Source: Candidatus Woesearchaeota archaeon (lineage in GTDB: Archaea; Nanobdellota; Nanobdellia; Woesearchaeales; WAPY01). Taken from it: a stretch of 20,059 nt of DNA. The notes beneath the pieces were generated by a model. It searched no databases. It worked only from the letters and a program-made list of their open reading frames with translations, and was not told the origin of the DNA. A program made the translations under genes and the position numbers. The stretch covers positions 1 through 20,059 of the forward strand of contig WAPY01000011.1 of the NCBI GenBank assembly GCA_015520525.1, given 5' to 3'. Shown here piece by piece: positions 7,247 to 14,896 of the stretch. The first letter of the stretch is position 1. Every line of letters begins with the position of its first letter.

Positions 7247-8009
7247 TTAAAACACCACTTTGTTCAGCGATCTGCTTAGCATTAGATAATTTTTTAAGAG
7301 CTTTGAATGTTGCCTTTATGACATTAATTGTTGTTTTCGCGTGGCCTCTAGTAAATGACCAAACATCTTTGATGCCCGCAAGTTTTAGTATTGGCATAGC
7401 TGCTGAGTGAACCTTCAAACCCGCACCTTTAGGAGCAGGCAGCAATGTCACTTCAACTGAACCCTCCTTGCCAACAACCTTGAATGGAATGCTGTGCTCA
7501 GTGCCGCAACTGCACTCCCAAGAGCCGCAGCCACGATTGACTTTTATTAAGTTGAGTTTGGCATTTCTTATTGCTTTCTCACGAGCAGGAACTGTTTCCC
7601 TTGACTTTCCATAGCCGACGCCAACATAGCCGTTTTCATTTCCAACAACTGCATAAACTGCAAAGCTCGGCTTGTTGCCCTCGCTGGTTTTCTTCTGAAC
7701 CTGTCTGAATATCTTCCTTCTTCCACCGCCGAATTTTCCCTTTGACTGTCCTATAAGCACAAAATCAACTTTTAAGTCAGGAACAAGCTTGTCTATTATT
7801 TCAGGTTCAATTATTTTCAAACCTTGCGACAAAATTTCGTCTATGTTTTTTATCTCACCGTTCTTGACTTTTAAGCCCAAGCTTGTTTTGGGATTCCAAG
7901 ATTCTAAATTCTCATTAACTAAAGGTTTAGGACCATTATCAACTACTCTTTTTTTAATTCTCCTCTTTGGTCCTCTCCTCCTGTTGTTTTGTCTTTTTGA
8001 AACTGTCAT
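7236..8009 (-). CDS. rps5: Ribosomal protein S5 (uS5)
   Basis: Small-subunit protein uS5, involved in mRNA entry and decoding fidelity. The N-terminal 30 residues are a basic tail. Residues 65-130 hold the S5 RNA-binding domain (IIDKLVPDLKVDFVLIGQ, GGGRRKIFRQVQ). Then GCGSWECSCGTEHS marks the archaeal form, and the C-terminal half has LLPAPKGAGLKVHSAAMPIL and TRGHAKTTINVIKATF. Length is 257 residues, long for the family because of both ends. I chose the ATG at 8009; the GTG six bases upstream is part of the AGGTGTGAT binding site at the L18 end. It overlaps L30 at the 3-prime end. Confidence 0.96.
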   Translation of the reverse strand: MTVSKRQNNRRRGPKRRIKKRVVDNGPKPLVNENLESWNPKTSLGLKVKNGEIKNIDEILSQGLKIIEPEIIDKLVPDLKVDFVLIGQSKGKFGGGRRKIFRQVQKKTSEGNKPSFAVYAVVGNENGYVGVGYGKSRETVPAREKAIRNAKLNLIKVNRGCGSWECSCGTEHSIPFKVVGKEGSVEVTLLPAPKGAGLKVHSAAMPILKLAGIKDVWSFTRGHAKTTINVIKATFKALKKLSNAKQIAEQSGVLNEQ

Positions 8010-8011
8010 AA

Positions 8012-8554
8012 TCACACCTTTTGAGATTCAATATTCTGTTTTGTTTTGTTGAACATTTCAGTGAAATTGATATTTTTATATTTTGAAAATTGGTTGTTTT
8101 TGTGGTCCATCTTTAAGTATGAATCTATGTGCTTGCCTGTTATCCTCTCTTCGTCAGGGAGTATTTCTGGATTGTGTGTTACATTAACTCCCGAATCAAC
8201 AACTCCCTTGAGAGCTGCGAAAAGCCTGTCACTTTTCTCCTGAACACCTATGTCCACAATGAGAGATTCAAACTTTCCTTTTATTTTCTTGCCTAAAAGC
8301 AACCCAGTCAAGTAAGCTGCTGGTATGCTTTTGAATCCTGCATTCCAACCGAATTTTGATAACTCTTTTGAATTTACAGAGTATAAAACCTTATCCCCAT
8401 TAGGCTCAAATTTCACAATTTGTAAAAGTATGTACTTGTTTGATTTTCTTATGACCAACCTTTCCTTTCCTGATTTTAATAGGGCGAGTCTCTTCTTATA
8501 ATTAGTCTTTCCCTCCAGCCTTCGCCTATATGGTATTTTCGTTAATTTTTTCAT
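8012..8554 (-). CDS. rpl18: Ribosomal protein L18 (uL18)
   Basis: Large-subunit protein uL18, which binds 5S rRNA in the central protuberance. Visible family features are the basic IPYRRRLEGKTNYKKRLALLKSG start, LVIRKSNKYILLQIV, GWNAGFKSIPAAYLTGLLLGKK, LIVDIGVQ, and VVDSGVNVTHNPEILPDEERITGKHI. At 180 residues it fits the archaeal family, which is longer than the bacterial one. I chose the ATG at 8554, three residues after an in-frame GTG contained in the GAGTGAT binding site that overlaps the L19e stop. Two bases separate it from the S5 ATG. Confidence 0.96.
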   Translation of the reverse strand: MKKLTKIPYRRRLEGKTNYKKRLALLKSGKERLVIRKSNKYILLQIVKFEPNGDKVLYSVNSKELSKFGWNAGFKSIPAAYLTGLLLGKKIKGKFESLIVDIGVQEKSDRLFAALKGVVDSGVNVTHNPEILPDEERITGKHIDSYLKMDHKNNQFSKYKNINFTEMFNKTKQNIESQKV

Positions 8555-8559
8555 GTTGA

Positions 8560-9027
8560 TCACTCTGTCTTTTTACTCTCCCTCTTGAGTATTCCTAAAT
8601 CTTGAAGGTAAATTTTCAAGTGCGCTTTTGACCTGAAAAATCCTGATTTAATTTTTAAATATAATGTTCTAAATTGCTTATTATCTAAAAGCTCTTTCTC
8701 CTTCAACTGTCTTATGTAATCCCTTTGAAGCCTGACTTTGTTCATCCAAACTTCCTTCTTCTTTGACCTCGCTGTTTTCCTTCCCCTCCTAGAACCTTGA
8801 CCTTTTCTCTTGCCTTTTGACTTCTGCTGCTTCAACTTTTTGGTTCTTCCTGACGATTTTGACTTCTTCTGCTTTTTAATGATTGCCTTGTCTTTAACCA
8901 AAGCTTTTATATCAGCTCTTGTAAGAGCATCTTTTATCTCGTCCAATCTTTCAGGGTTCAAGAAGACCCTCTTTGGACTAACCTTGAGCGTGTGAGCAGC
9001 AAGTTCCTTTTTAGTTCTGAGGTTCAT
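8560..9027 (-). CDS. rpl19e: Ribosomal protein L19e (eL19)
   Basis: Large-subunit protein eL19, absent from bacteria. The N-terminal helical domain covers residues 1-55 (LRTKKELAAHTLKVSPKRV, then NPERLDEIKDALTRADIKALV). Residues 55-90 are a strongly basic linker with GKRKGQGSRRGRKTARSKKKEVW, and a long helix follows (LQRDYIRQLKEKELLDNKQFRTLYLKIKSGFFRSKAHL). The 155-residue length is normal. AGGTG lies directly before the ATG, in a 9-nt gap after L32e. Confidence 0.96.
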   Translation of the reverse strand: MNLRTKKELAAHTLKVSPKRVFLNPERLDEIKDALTRADIKALVKDKAIIKKQKKSKSSGRTKKLKQQKSKGKRKGQGSRRGRKTARSKKKEVWMNKVRLQRDYIRQLKEKELLDNKQFRTLYLKIKSGFFRSKAHLKIYLQDLGILKRESKKTE

Positions 9028-9036
9028 TTTACACCT

Positions 9037-9624
9037 TTACTTTTCTTTTGTGAGCAATTTATCAAATTCTTTCTTCTCTTTCTTCTTTTCAACTTCTTCG
9101 GTCTCTTCTTTCTTCTCTGCTTTCTTATCTTTTTCAGGCTTCTCTTCCTTCTCCTCTTTCTTCTCTGCGTGCTTTATCTTCTGCTTCCTTGCTTTCTTTT
9201 GAGCGCGCAGCTCTTTTCTCTGCTTCAAAAGGTCCTTTATGGTGTTAAGCTCTTTCTCAGCATCTCCAGCATAAGGAAGCTTCTTCTCTATAATTTCAGT
9301 GAGTATTTCTATTCTTTTCTTCTTACCTAACGTTGATGATAATTGAATGATTACATCTGATGGTATGTTTGAAAGCTGTTCTTTATTCTGAATTGTGATG
9401 ATTAATTTACCGTCTAAGGTTCTTCCCCTTATGAATTTCGGCGTTTTATATCCAGTCTTAACAATCAATCCGTAGCCTCTTTTTCTATGCCTAAGCTTTG
9501 AGTGTATTCCTTTAGGATAATGCCATTTCTCTTCAAGCCTGTCTTTTTTATTAACATCCTGCCTGACAAACCTCTTGCTCCTCTTCTTCAGTATGTCCTT
9601 TTTTTGTTCTTCTGTGATTTGCAT
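9037..9624 (-). CDS. rpl32e: Ribosomal protein L32e (eL32) with long charged C-terminal tail
   Basis: Large-subunit protein eL32, an archaeal and eukaryotic protein. The core, to about residue 135, contains RFVRQDVNKKDRLEEKWHYP, KGIHSKLRHRKRGYGLIVKTGY and KKRIEILTEIIEKK. The last 56 residues (9037-9207) are a low-complexity tail of alternating Lys and Glu runs, which makes this 195-residue protein much longer than the typical core of about 130. I chose the ATG at 9624. The in-frame GTG nine bases before it lies in the AGGTGA ribosome binding site. Confidence 0.95.
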   Translation of the reverse strand: MQITEEQKKDILKKRSKRFVRQDVNKKDRLEEKWHYPKGIHSKLRHRKRGYGLIVKTGYKTPKFIRGRTLDGKLIITIQNKEQLSNIPSDVIIQLSSTLGKKKRIEILTEIIEKKLPYAGDAEKELNTIKDLLKQRKELRAQKKARKQKIKHAEKKEEKEEKPEKDKKAEKKEETEEVEKKKEKKEFDKLLTKEK

Positions 9625-9633
9625 GAATTTCAC

Positions 9634-10203
9634 CTAAATTGGTTTTCCAGCTTTCTCAACAATGAATACTCCATCCTGGAAAATTCTCCTGTCCTTGTTT
9701 GTCAACCTCGTTGATTGCTCAATGTCTGCGGCAACCTGACCAGCCAGTTCTTTATCATGGCTTTCCACTATAATATACACACCGTCAATTTTAACATTGG
9801 CTCCTTCTTTAAGGTTGACGATTCTTGGATTGTGCTCTCCCAAAAAGTTCTCTATTTTTAATGTCCTTCCAGACAGTTTAACTTTCATAGGGAAGTGAGA
9901 TGAGCATATTTTCAACTTGTAAGTATAACCTTCTTGAACTCCTTTTATCATATTTTTAATGTGAGCCGTGTAAGTCTTGATGAGCTTGTATTCCCTTTGA
10001 GTGTTCTTCTTGCTTGTTAGGACGACCTCATCATTCTCGAATTTAACAACCAAACTCTTGTAAGGGTAGGCTTTCTCGACAGTTCCTTTCTTTCCGCTTA
10101 TTTTAATAGAGGTCGGACTGACTTCAACAGAGATTCCCTCAGGAACCTTCACTTTTTCAACAAATTCCTTTTTTACTTTTTCGCCGCTCATTTTAGTAAA
10201 CAT
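9634..10203 (-). CDS. rpl6: Ribosomal protein L6 (uL6)
   Basis: Large-subunit protein uL6, with the two tandem L6 domains near the factor-binding site. Residues 15-90 form domain 1 (VEKVKVPEGISVEVSPTSIKISGKKGTVEKAY) and 95-185 domain 2 (GYTYKLKICSSHFPMKVKLSGRTLKIENFLGE, and AADIEQSTRLTNKDRRIFQDGVF). The length is close to the archaeal norm. Two starts are possible: ATG 10203, inside the end of S8 and preceded by AAGGTTAAT, or ATG 10191, just after the S8 stop but without a clear binding site. I used the first with moderate confidence; only four residues differ. Confidence 0.95.
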   Translation of the reverse strand: MFTKMSGEKVKKEFVEKVKVPEGISVEVSPTSIKISGKKGTVEKAYPYKSLVVKFENDEVVLTSKKNTQREYKLIKTYTAHIKNMIKGVQEGYTYKLKICSSHFPMKVKLSGRTLKIENFLGEHNPRIVNLKEGANVKIDGVYIIVESHDKELAGQVAADIEQSTRLTNKDRRIFQDGVFIVEKAGKPI

Positions 10204-10582
10204 AAGCTATTAACCTTCCTCCAAGTTTTTTGTTTATGGCATCCTTATGAGTCATTATGCCTTTCGGCGTGGATACAATAATTATTCCAAAGTTCCTTGC
10301 CGGCAGGTATCTCTTCTCATACTTCTCGTATGTGTCCAAACTGACGGAGAACCTTGGCTTTATCGCTCCGCACTTGTTAATTTTACCAATTAAGTTCACT
10401 TTTATATAAGCTCCTCTTGGATCTTGAATTTCTTCAAAGCTCCCAATGTAATAATTGTCCTGCATTACCTCCAACACTTTCTTTAAAACTTTCGAGCTGG
10501 GTTTTATTATGCACTCTGACTTGCCCTGCTCGTCGTATTTTTGTATTTTTGATAATGCACTTGCTATTGGATCGTTAAGCAT
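10193..10582 (-). CDS. rps8: Ribosomal protein S8 (uS8)
   Basis: Small-subunit protein uS8, a primary binder of the central domain of 16S rRNA. It begins NDPIASALSKIQKYDEQGKSECIIKPSSK as in archaeal S8. The C-terminal domain has the conserved RYLPARNFGIIIVSTPKGIMTHKDAINKKLGGRLIAYVY ending in pieces across residues 90-129. The 129-residue length is the normal archaeal size. AAGGTGA precedes the ATG in the 9-nt gap after S14. Its last codons overlap the preferred start of L6. Confidence 0.97.
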   Translation of the reverse strand: MLNDPIASALSKIQKYDEQGKSECIIKPSSKVLKKVLEVMQDNYYIGSFEEIQDPRGAYIKVNLIGKINKCGAIKPRFSVSLDTYEKYEKRYLPARNFGIIIVSTPKGIMTHKDAINKKLGGRLIAYVY

Positions 10583-10591
10583 TTTTTCACC

Positions 10592-10822
10592 TTAATTGTA
10601 TTTTTTAAATCCGATGTCCTTTGCTATTTCTCTGAAACAGTGCCTGCATAGTCTAAGGCCATACTTTTTTATGTGGCCTCCTTTCCTTCCGCAGATTTCA
10701 CAGGTGTAATTTGAAAAACCTGTACTCCTCTTCTTCGGAACATTATGCTTCAAAAACTTCTTGAGCTTAGCAGGTTTATGCTCCAACTGTTTCATCGTTT
10801 TTTTGTAACTGCTGACTGTCAT
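10592..10822 (-). CDS. rps14: Ribosomal protein S14 (uS14), zinc type with N-terminal extension
   Basis: Small-subunit protein uS14. The zinc site is visible as CEIC (residues 41-44) and CRHC (59-62), with KKYGLRLCRHCFREIAKDIGF as in archaeal S14. Most archaeal S14 proteins are about 50-56 residues; this one has 76 because of about 20 extra basic residues at the N-terminus. The start is well fixed: GGAGG overlaps the L5 stop region and stands seven bases before the ATG at 10822. The extension therefore looks real. Confidence 0.95.
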   Translation of the reverse strand: MTVSSYKKTMKQLEHKPAKLKKFLKHNVPKKRSTGFSNYTCEICGRKGGHIKKYGLRLCRHCFREIAKDIGFKKYN

Positions 10823-10832
10823 GTTTTGCCTC

Positions 10833-11345
10833 CTAATCTATTTGGACATTGAATTTTTCTTTTAGGAAGTTTATTGTCTCTTCCTTTGTAATTAAATGTG
10901 AGCGTCCGATTTTTTTATTTTTTATTCTTCTTCTCTTAATTCTGTATCCTGGTCGTTCAAGAGTGACGGTCACTTCCAAACCTAAAACCTTCAGCGCAGG
11001 ATCATATTTGAGTCCGGGAATATCAATGTATTCTTTTATTCCAAAGGCGAATGTTCCGGCGTTAATCTGCCTTGATTTTAATTTGTTCTCGACAGCTTGG
11101 AGGAGTCTCTTGAGCAACTCATCAGTGTTTTTTCTTATAGTGACTTTGGCGCCTACGGGGATGCCAGGCCTCAAACCCCAAGTTGGAATTCTTCTCTCTG
11201 TGATTGTTTTCACTGGCTTTGCTCCTGTAATTCTCTCCAGCAATTTCATAGCTCTCTCAAGCTTATCTACATTCTTGCTCGTTCCCATATTAAGGGTTAC
11301 TTTCTCAATCCTTATTTTCCTCATTGGATTTTCCGTCTTTTCCAT
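10833..11345 (-). CDS. rpl5: Ribosomal protein L5 (uL5)
   Basis: Large-subunit protein uL5, a 5S rRNA binder in the central protuberance. Family motifs are NPMRKIRIEKVTLNMGTS near the start, ITGAKPVKTITERRIPTWGLRPGIPVGAKVTIR in the middle, and FAFGIKEYIDIPGLKYDP. The 170-residue length is typical. The 32-nt spacer after S4e is A+T rich and shows no clear ribosome binding site before the ATG, in contrast with most neighbours. A second in-frame ATG seven codons in also lacks one. Confidence 0.96.
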   Translation of the reverse strand: MEKTENPMRKIRIEKVTLNMGTSKNVDKLERAMKLLERITGAKPVKTITERRIPTWGLRPGIPVGAKVTIRKNTDELLKRLLQAVENKLKSRQINAGTFAFGIKEYIDIPGLKYDPALKVLGLEVTVTLERPGYRIKRRRIKNKKIGRSHLITKEETINFLKEKFNVQID

Positions 11346-11377
11346 TTTGAATGATTATGATATTTTTTGTAATGTTC

Positions 11378-12073
11378 TTATTGAATTTTTATCTCCGGTT
11401 TCTTTTCCCCAAGCATGACCACATATTTCTTTAATGTTTCAATGTCTCCCTGGTCTGTTGAAATAACAACCTTTGTTCTTCTCACTTCAGGTTTAACCTC
11501 CTTCAATGAGCCGATGACTCCCACATGATTTCCTGATATTAAGTACACGAGGTTTCCTTTTGTGAAAGGAACTACTTTAATTATTTTTTGGTCAGGCAAG
11601 GAAATAATTAATGAGTCATATGTGTTATATTTCTCGTTGGTCAAGATTGTTCTTCCATCACTCAAACCATACTGGAATTTTCCTCCCTTAGCCAGCCTCT
11701 TTGACTCAATTCTCACTATCTTTTTCTTCGCCTCTTCATCACTTATTTTAATTAAGTGTAATTTTCCGAATGAGTTTATCAATATTCTATAATGCTCTTT
11801 AGCCTCAGGCAAAGATATGACATCAAACAATCCAACATTGTATTTCGCTTCTCTCACGGGTTTTCCATCGACTAAAACTTTCTTCTGCCTCAAGACAAGT
11901 TCTGCTTCTTTTAAATTATGAACATACTTTAACAAGTCTCTTAAAACAACGCCTATTGGGAGAGCATAGTCTGCACTGTGCTTTCCTGGCATAGGCTTGA
12001 GTATAAAAGTCCTAACCTTCCTAAGCACTGGCCAACTTTTTGGTGCAGGAATCCTTTTTATATGTCTTGACAT
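11378..12073 (-). CDS. rps4e: Ribosomal protein S4e (eS4)
   Basis: Small-subunit protein eS4, archaeal/eukaryotic. The opening SRHIKRIPAPKSWPVLRK is typical. An S4 RNA-binding region follows at about 40-100 (LPIGVVLRDLLKYVHNLKEA, LVDGKPVREAKYNVGLFDVI). The C-terminal part has the KOW-type strand region (GNLVYLISGNHVGVIGSLKEV). The 231-residue length is normal. GAGGTTT lies a few bases before the ATG at 12073, in a 9-nt gap after L24. Confidence 0.97.
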   Translation of the reverse strand: MSRHIKRIPAPKSWPVLRKVRTFILKPMPGKHSADYALPIGVVLRDLLKYVHNLKEAELVLRQKKVLVDGKPVREAKYNVGLFDVISLPEAKEHYRILINSFGKLHLIKISDEEAKKKIVRIESKRLAKGGKFQYGLSDGRTILTNEKYNTYDSLIISLPDQKIIKVVPFTKGNLVYLISGNHVGVIGSLKEVKPEVRRTKVVISTDQGDIETLKKYVVMLGEKKPEIKIQ

Positions 12074-12082
12074 TTTTAAACC

Positions 12083-12553
12083 TCAATTGTTTTCTTTATT
12101 TTCTTCCTTTCCTTTTTTAGTCTCTTCTTTCTTCTTATCAGCTTTAACTGGTGATTTGCTATTATGATTTACCTTTCTATCAACGATCTTTCTTCTTTCA
12201 GGATCATCAAAGCTTATGTCTATGATTTCAAGGTTTGAAGCGGGAATGGATTTCATAATTTTTGTTCCATCCTTCTTAACAACTTCAACGCCTCTGATTC
12301 TTATAGTTCCTCTGACTATACTTATTGAGTCAACAACTCCTGTTTTTCCCTTAAAGTCTCCTCTCAAGACTCTAACTTTATCTCCTCTTCTAAGAGATAT
12401 TGTCCTTCTGCCGTATTGGTTTTGAAGCTCTTTTGAAAGGTGAGCTGACAGAAGAACCTTCCTCTTTATGTGGAGAGGAGCGTTCTTAACGAATTTCCTC
12501 TGCTTTCGTGGTTGCTTACTATGATTCCAAGTTGTTGAAAATGTTGTTTTCAT
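12083..12553 (-). CDS. rpl24: Ribosomal protein L24 (uL24)
   Basis: Large-subunit protein uL24, an early assembly initiator near the exit tunnel. The N-terminus has the archaeal form (WNHSKQPRKQRKFVKNAPLHIKRK), followed by the KOW motif RRGDKVRVLRGDFKGKTGVVDSI at about 55-77. The C-terminus ends in a Lys/Glu/Asn tail of about 20 residues, making it longer (156) than the usual 120 or so. I chose the ATG at 12553. The GTG three codons earlier is part of TAGGTG, where the L14 stop and the binding site overlap. Confidence 0.95.
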   Translation of the reverse strand: MKTTFSTTWNHSKQPRKQRKFVKNAPLHIKRKVLLSAHLSKELQNQYGRRTISLRRGDKVRVLRGDFKGKTGVVDSISIVRGTIRIRGVEVVKKDGTKIMKSIPASNLEIIDISFDDPERRKIVDRKVNHNSKSPVKADKKKEETKKGKEENKENN

Positions 12554-12562
12554 GAAAAACAC

Positions 12563-12964
12563 CTAAACTATTATGCTTGCGATTTTTGCAATTCCAGGCC
12601 ACCTATCGCATGCCTCCTTGGCAACTGGGCCCTTTATCATTGTTCCCTTTGGATTTCCTTTATCGTCCTTGAGGACCACCGCAGCGTTATCCTCAAAGCA
12701 TATTCTTTGACCATTAAGTCTCCTGTAAGGTTTTTTCTGCCTCACTATAACTGCGAAAACAACCTTCTTTCTCATATCAGGACTTCCTTTTTTAACACTG
12801 GCTTGGATTAATGTTCCAATGCCAACACCTGCACGTGAACCATGCCTTGTCTTCACTTCTCTAACATTCAATATTTTGAGGAGTTTTGCACCTGAGTTGT
12901 CGCAAGTCTTCACTTCCGAACCAATCTGCAGTCCTTGAGTTATCCTTGCCTTAACAGGTTTCAT
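12563..12964 (-). CDS. rpl14: Ribosomal protein L14 (uL14)
   Basis: Large-subunit protein uL14, which lies at the subunit interface and contacts 16S rRNA (bridge B8). The conserved TCDNSGAKLLKILNV, GVGIGTLIQASVKKG and the ending WPGIAKIASIIV are all present. At 133 residues it has the standard archaeal length. The ATG overlaps the S17 stop as ATGA, so the two are probably translationally coupled. Confidence 0.97.
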   Translation of the reverse strand: MKPVKARITQGLQIGSEVKTCDNSGAKLLKILNVREVKTRHGSRAGVGIGTLIQASVKKGSPDMRKKVVFAVIVRQKKPYRRLNGQRICFEDNAAVVLKDDKGNPKGTMIKGPVAKEACDRWPGIAKIASIIV

Positions 12965-13302
12965 TCTTTAACACCCTCATTCTTTTTTATTACTTGAAGC
13001 ACAACAAAATTTTTTGTTTTTGATATAGGCCTCGTCTCAGCGATTTTAACAAGGTCTCCTTCCTGAGCTGATATACAGTCTGGATTGTGAGCGTAGAGCC
13101 TTATTGTTTTGTTGGCATACCTTTCATATTTCTTGATGAACACTTTCTTTGTAATTTCAACTGTCACTGTCTTCCTCGGTTTAGCACTCTTAACAGTACC
13201 TATTATCACCCTTCCATGAACTTTTATAGTCCCATGGAACGGGCAGTTCTTATCATTACATTCCTTTTCCGGCGCTTTAACACCGAGCACTTCTTTAGGC
13301 AT
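12961..13302 (-). CDS. rps17: Ribosomal protein S17 (uS17)
   Basis: Small-subunit protein uS17, an OB-fold protein that binds the 5-prime domain of 16S rRNA. The archaeal N-terminal segment with CNDKNCPFHG precedes the core (VHGRVIIGTVKSAKPRKTVTVEI, IRLYAHNPDCISAQEGDLVKIAETRPISKTKNFVVLQVI). The length of 113 is normal. AAGGGAT precedes the ATG. The stop overlaps the L14 start. Confidence 0.97.
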   Translation of the reverse strand: MPKEVLGVKAPEKECNDKNCPFHGTIKVHGRVIIGTVKSAKPRKTVTVEITKKVFIKKYERYANKTIRLYAHNPDCISAQEGDLVKIAETRPISKTKNFVVLQVIKKNEGVKE

Positions 13303-13312
13303 TTTTTATCCC

Positions 13313-13606
13313 TTACTTCTTTTTTATTTTAATCCTGTCTTCGGGCCTTTTATTCAATCGTGACCCGTCAATTTTTACTTTATACTTTATGAATATGAAG
13401 TTGTTGTCCTTTTTCACAACCCTTTTTTCAATCTTTTTGTTTTCATGAACAGCCTCAATCAAGTATGTGTCCCTTGTCTCATCAATTATTCTGCCGAGCA
13501 TCACTGTTTTTGTTTTCTTATTCTCTATGAGCACTTCTTCGCCTATGTGCTCCATTCTCAAATAATCTGGTTCTCTGCTGTTTCTCTGCTCTTTTTCTTT
13601 GGTCAT
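13313..13606 (-). CDS. rnp1: RNase P protein component 1 (Rpp29/POP4 family)
   Basis: Protein subunit of archaeal RNase P, which trims the 5-prime leader of pre-tRNA. The Sm-like core is recognisable from IGEEVLIENKK, VMLGRIIDETRDTYLIEA and the C-terminal LNKRPEDRIK motif typical of Rpp29. It has 97 residues, as in archaea. Its position between aIF1 and S17 is the standard archaeal place. The ATG overlaps the aIF1 stop as ATGA, indicating coupled translation. The other RNase P proteins are not in this window. Confidence 0.92.
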   Translation of the reverse strand: MTKEKEQRNSREPDYLRMEHIGEEVLIENKKTKTVMLGRIIDETRDTYLIEAVHENKKIEKRVVKKDNNFIFIKYKVKIDGSRLNKRPEDRIKIKKK

Positions 13607-13905
13607 TTGATTATTATCATCTCAGGGTTGAATCCTTCCTGGACCAGCACTTCTTTGACTTTGTTCTTGTGGTTCCCCTGCAGCTCTATGCGGTTTTCTT
13701 TCGCTGTTCCACCGCAGGCGAACTTTGTTTTCAGCTTCTTCAACAAGGACTTTATGTCAATGTCCTTTCCAAAGCCGGTTATTATTGTGTATACTTTGCC
13801 AAACTTCTTTTTGTCAGTTGTTATTGTAATTTCTTGGTTCTCCTTCGTGATTTCTCCGTAAAGGTTTAATTCCTTCGGGAGGCCGAATGTCGGACCAAAA
13901 GCCAT
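13603..13905 (-). CDS. sui1: Translation initiation factor aIF1 (SUI1 family)
   Basis: The SUI1/eIF1 family protein controls start-codon choice on the small subunit. The core at about 25-95 shows the family pattern (FGKVYTIITGFGKDIDIKSLLKKLKTKFACGGT, then IELQGNHKNKVKEVLVQEGF). The N-terminus has FGLPKELNLYGEI. At 100 residues it is the usual archaeal size. A GGAGG binding site lies within the end of L29. The neighbours L29 and RNase P protein 1 are the standard archaeal context. Confidence 0.95.
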   Translation of the reverse strand: MAFGPTFGLPKELNLYGEITKENQEITITTDKKKFGKVYTIITGFGKDIDIKSLLKKLKTKFACGGTAKENRIELQGNHKNKVKEVLVQEGFNPEMIIIK

Positions 13906-13908
13906 TCT

Positions 13909-14103
13909 TTATTGAACTCCTCCTTTTTCTTTTATTATGGTTTTTATTTTGGCGATCGTTCTCTTTATAAGTTTTATTTTTCCAGCTGTTTTTGATGTTC
14001 CTCTCTCTGCTTGAGCTCTCTCTGTTATTAACTGCATTTCCAAATCTTTAAGCTTCTCTTTCAGCTCGTCTATGCTCTGTCCTCTTAATTCTTTAGTTTT
14101 CAT
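13909..14103 (-). CDS. rpl29: Ribosomal protein L29 (uL29)
   Basis: Large-subunit protein uL29 at the exit tunnel, a contact for the signal recognition particle and translocon. It is a two-helix protein of 64 residues: KTKELRGQSIDELKEKLKDLEMQLITERAQ, then GKIKLIKRTIAKIKTIIKEK. Its length and charge pattern are normal. It follows the S3 stop by two bases, and its end contains the binding site for aIF1. Confidence 0.95.
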   Translation of the reverse strand: MKTKELRGQSIDELKEKLKDLEMQLITERAQAERGTSKTAGKIKLIKRTIAKIKTIIKEKGGVQ

Positions 14104-14105
14104 TT

Positions 14106-14891
14106 TTATTTCTTACTTTCTTTTTTCTTTGATTTTGATGACTTTGAGGATTTTGATTTTGCCTTCTTTGATTTTTTAGCTTCTTTCTCAACCTTTTTTA
14201 CAGCTTCCTTGTCTTCTTCTTTTTTCTCTTCCTTTTCTGCTTTAGGCTGATTCTCTTCAACCTCCTTTACTTCTGCCTGCTCAACCGACTTGTTAAGCTG
14301 CGACAAATCAATCTTATCTATGAGGTCTAAGTCAGGAGGAGTTATGCTTACCTTAACCCCCACAACTCCAGATTTCAGCTTAGCCTGTCTGCTGGCTCTT
14401 CTAATTCCTTCAATTGCAACATCTCCACATTTTCTCAAGTAGCCAACTGAAACTCTCCAGGACTTTGCTCTTGCGCTTGGAACTTTCCCTGAGAGTATAA
14501 TTTCAACACCCAATGCTCCCGCATTCATAACATCTTCCATTGCTTTATGAAGTATCGCCTTAAATCTCTTCGAGCCATACCTTTCCAATGAGAGTATGAT
14601 TTTCTCAGCGACAACTTTAGGATCAAGATTTGGGTCTTTAACTTCCGCAATTTCAACCTGCGGATTCTCCAATTTAAACCTTGACTTAAGCTCCGAGGTT
14701 ATTTTCTTTATGTTTGAGCCTGACCTTCCAACAACCAAACCAGGTCTAGTTGTGTGTATAATTATTCTCTCTCCTAAAGGAGTTCTCTTTATTTCAACAT
14801 AACTTAATCCCGCTCTTTTGAGTGATTCAAAGAGATAATTCTGTATCTCAAATTGTTTCTTATTCCTCAAAACGAATTGTCTTTCTATCAT
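14106..14891 (-). CDS. rps3: Ribosomal protein S3 (uS3) with long charged C-terminal tail
   Basis: Small-subunit protein uS3 at the mRNA entry site. The KH domain is clear at about 25-95 (TPLGERIIIHTTRPGLVVGRSGSNIKKI), followed by the C-terminal S3 domain with GALGVEIILSGKVPSARAKSWRVSVGYLRKCGD and GVVGVKVSITPPD. The last 59 residues (14106-14285) are a Lys/Glu/Ser low-complexity tail that I would not expect at this length in most archaea. I chose the ATG at 14891 over the in-frame GTG at 14900, which lies in the GAGTGAT binding site. Confidence 0.96.
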   Translation of the reverse strand: MIERQFVLRNKKQFEIQNYLFESLKRAGLSYVEIKRTPLGERIIIHTTRPGLVVGRSGSNIKKITSELKSRFKLENPQVEIAEVKDPNLDPKVVAEKIILSLERYGSKRFKAILHKAMEDVMNAGALGVEIILSGKVPSARAKSWRVSVGYLRKCGDVAIEGIRRASRQAKLKSGVVGVKVSITPPDLDLIDKIDLSQLNKSVEQAEVKEVEENQPKAEKEEKKEEDKEAVKKVEKEAKKSKKAKSKSSKSSKSKKKESKK

Positions 14892-14896
14892 GAAAA

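Noticed and set aside
11346..11377. Possible internal promoter in the A+T-rich gap before L5
   Set aside because: The AAAAAATATC stretch is a poor box A and too close to the ATG for a normal start. I recorded only the lack of a binding site.
10849..11418. A 189-codon plus-strand open frame opposite L5
   Set aside because: L5 on the minus strand has full family motifs. The plus-strand product is a hydrophobic shadow without a binding site.
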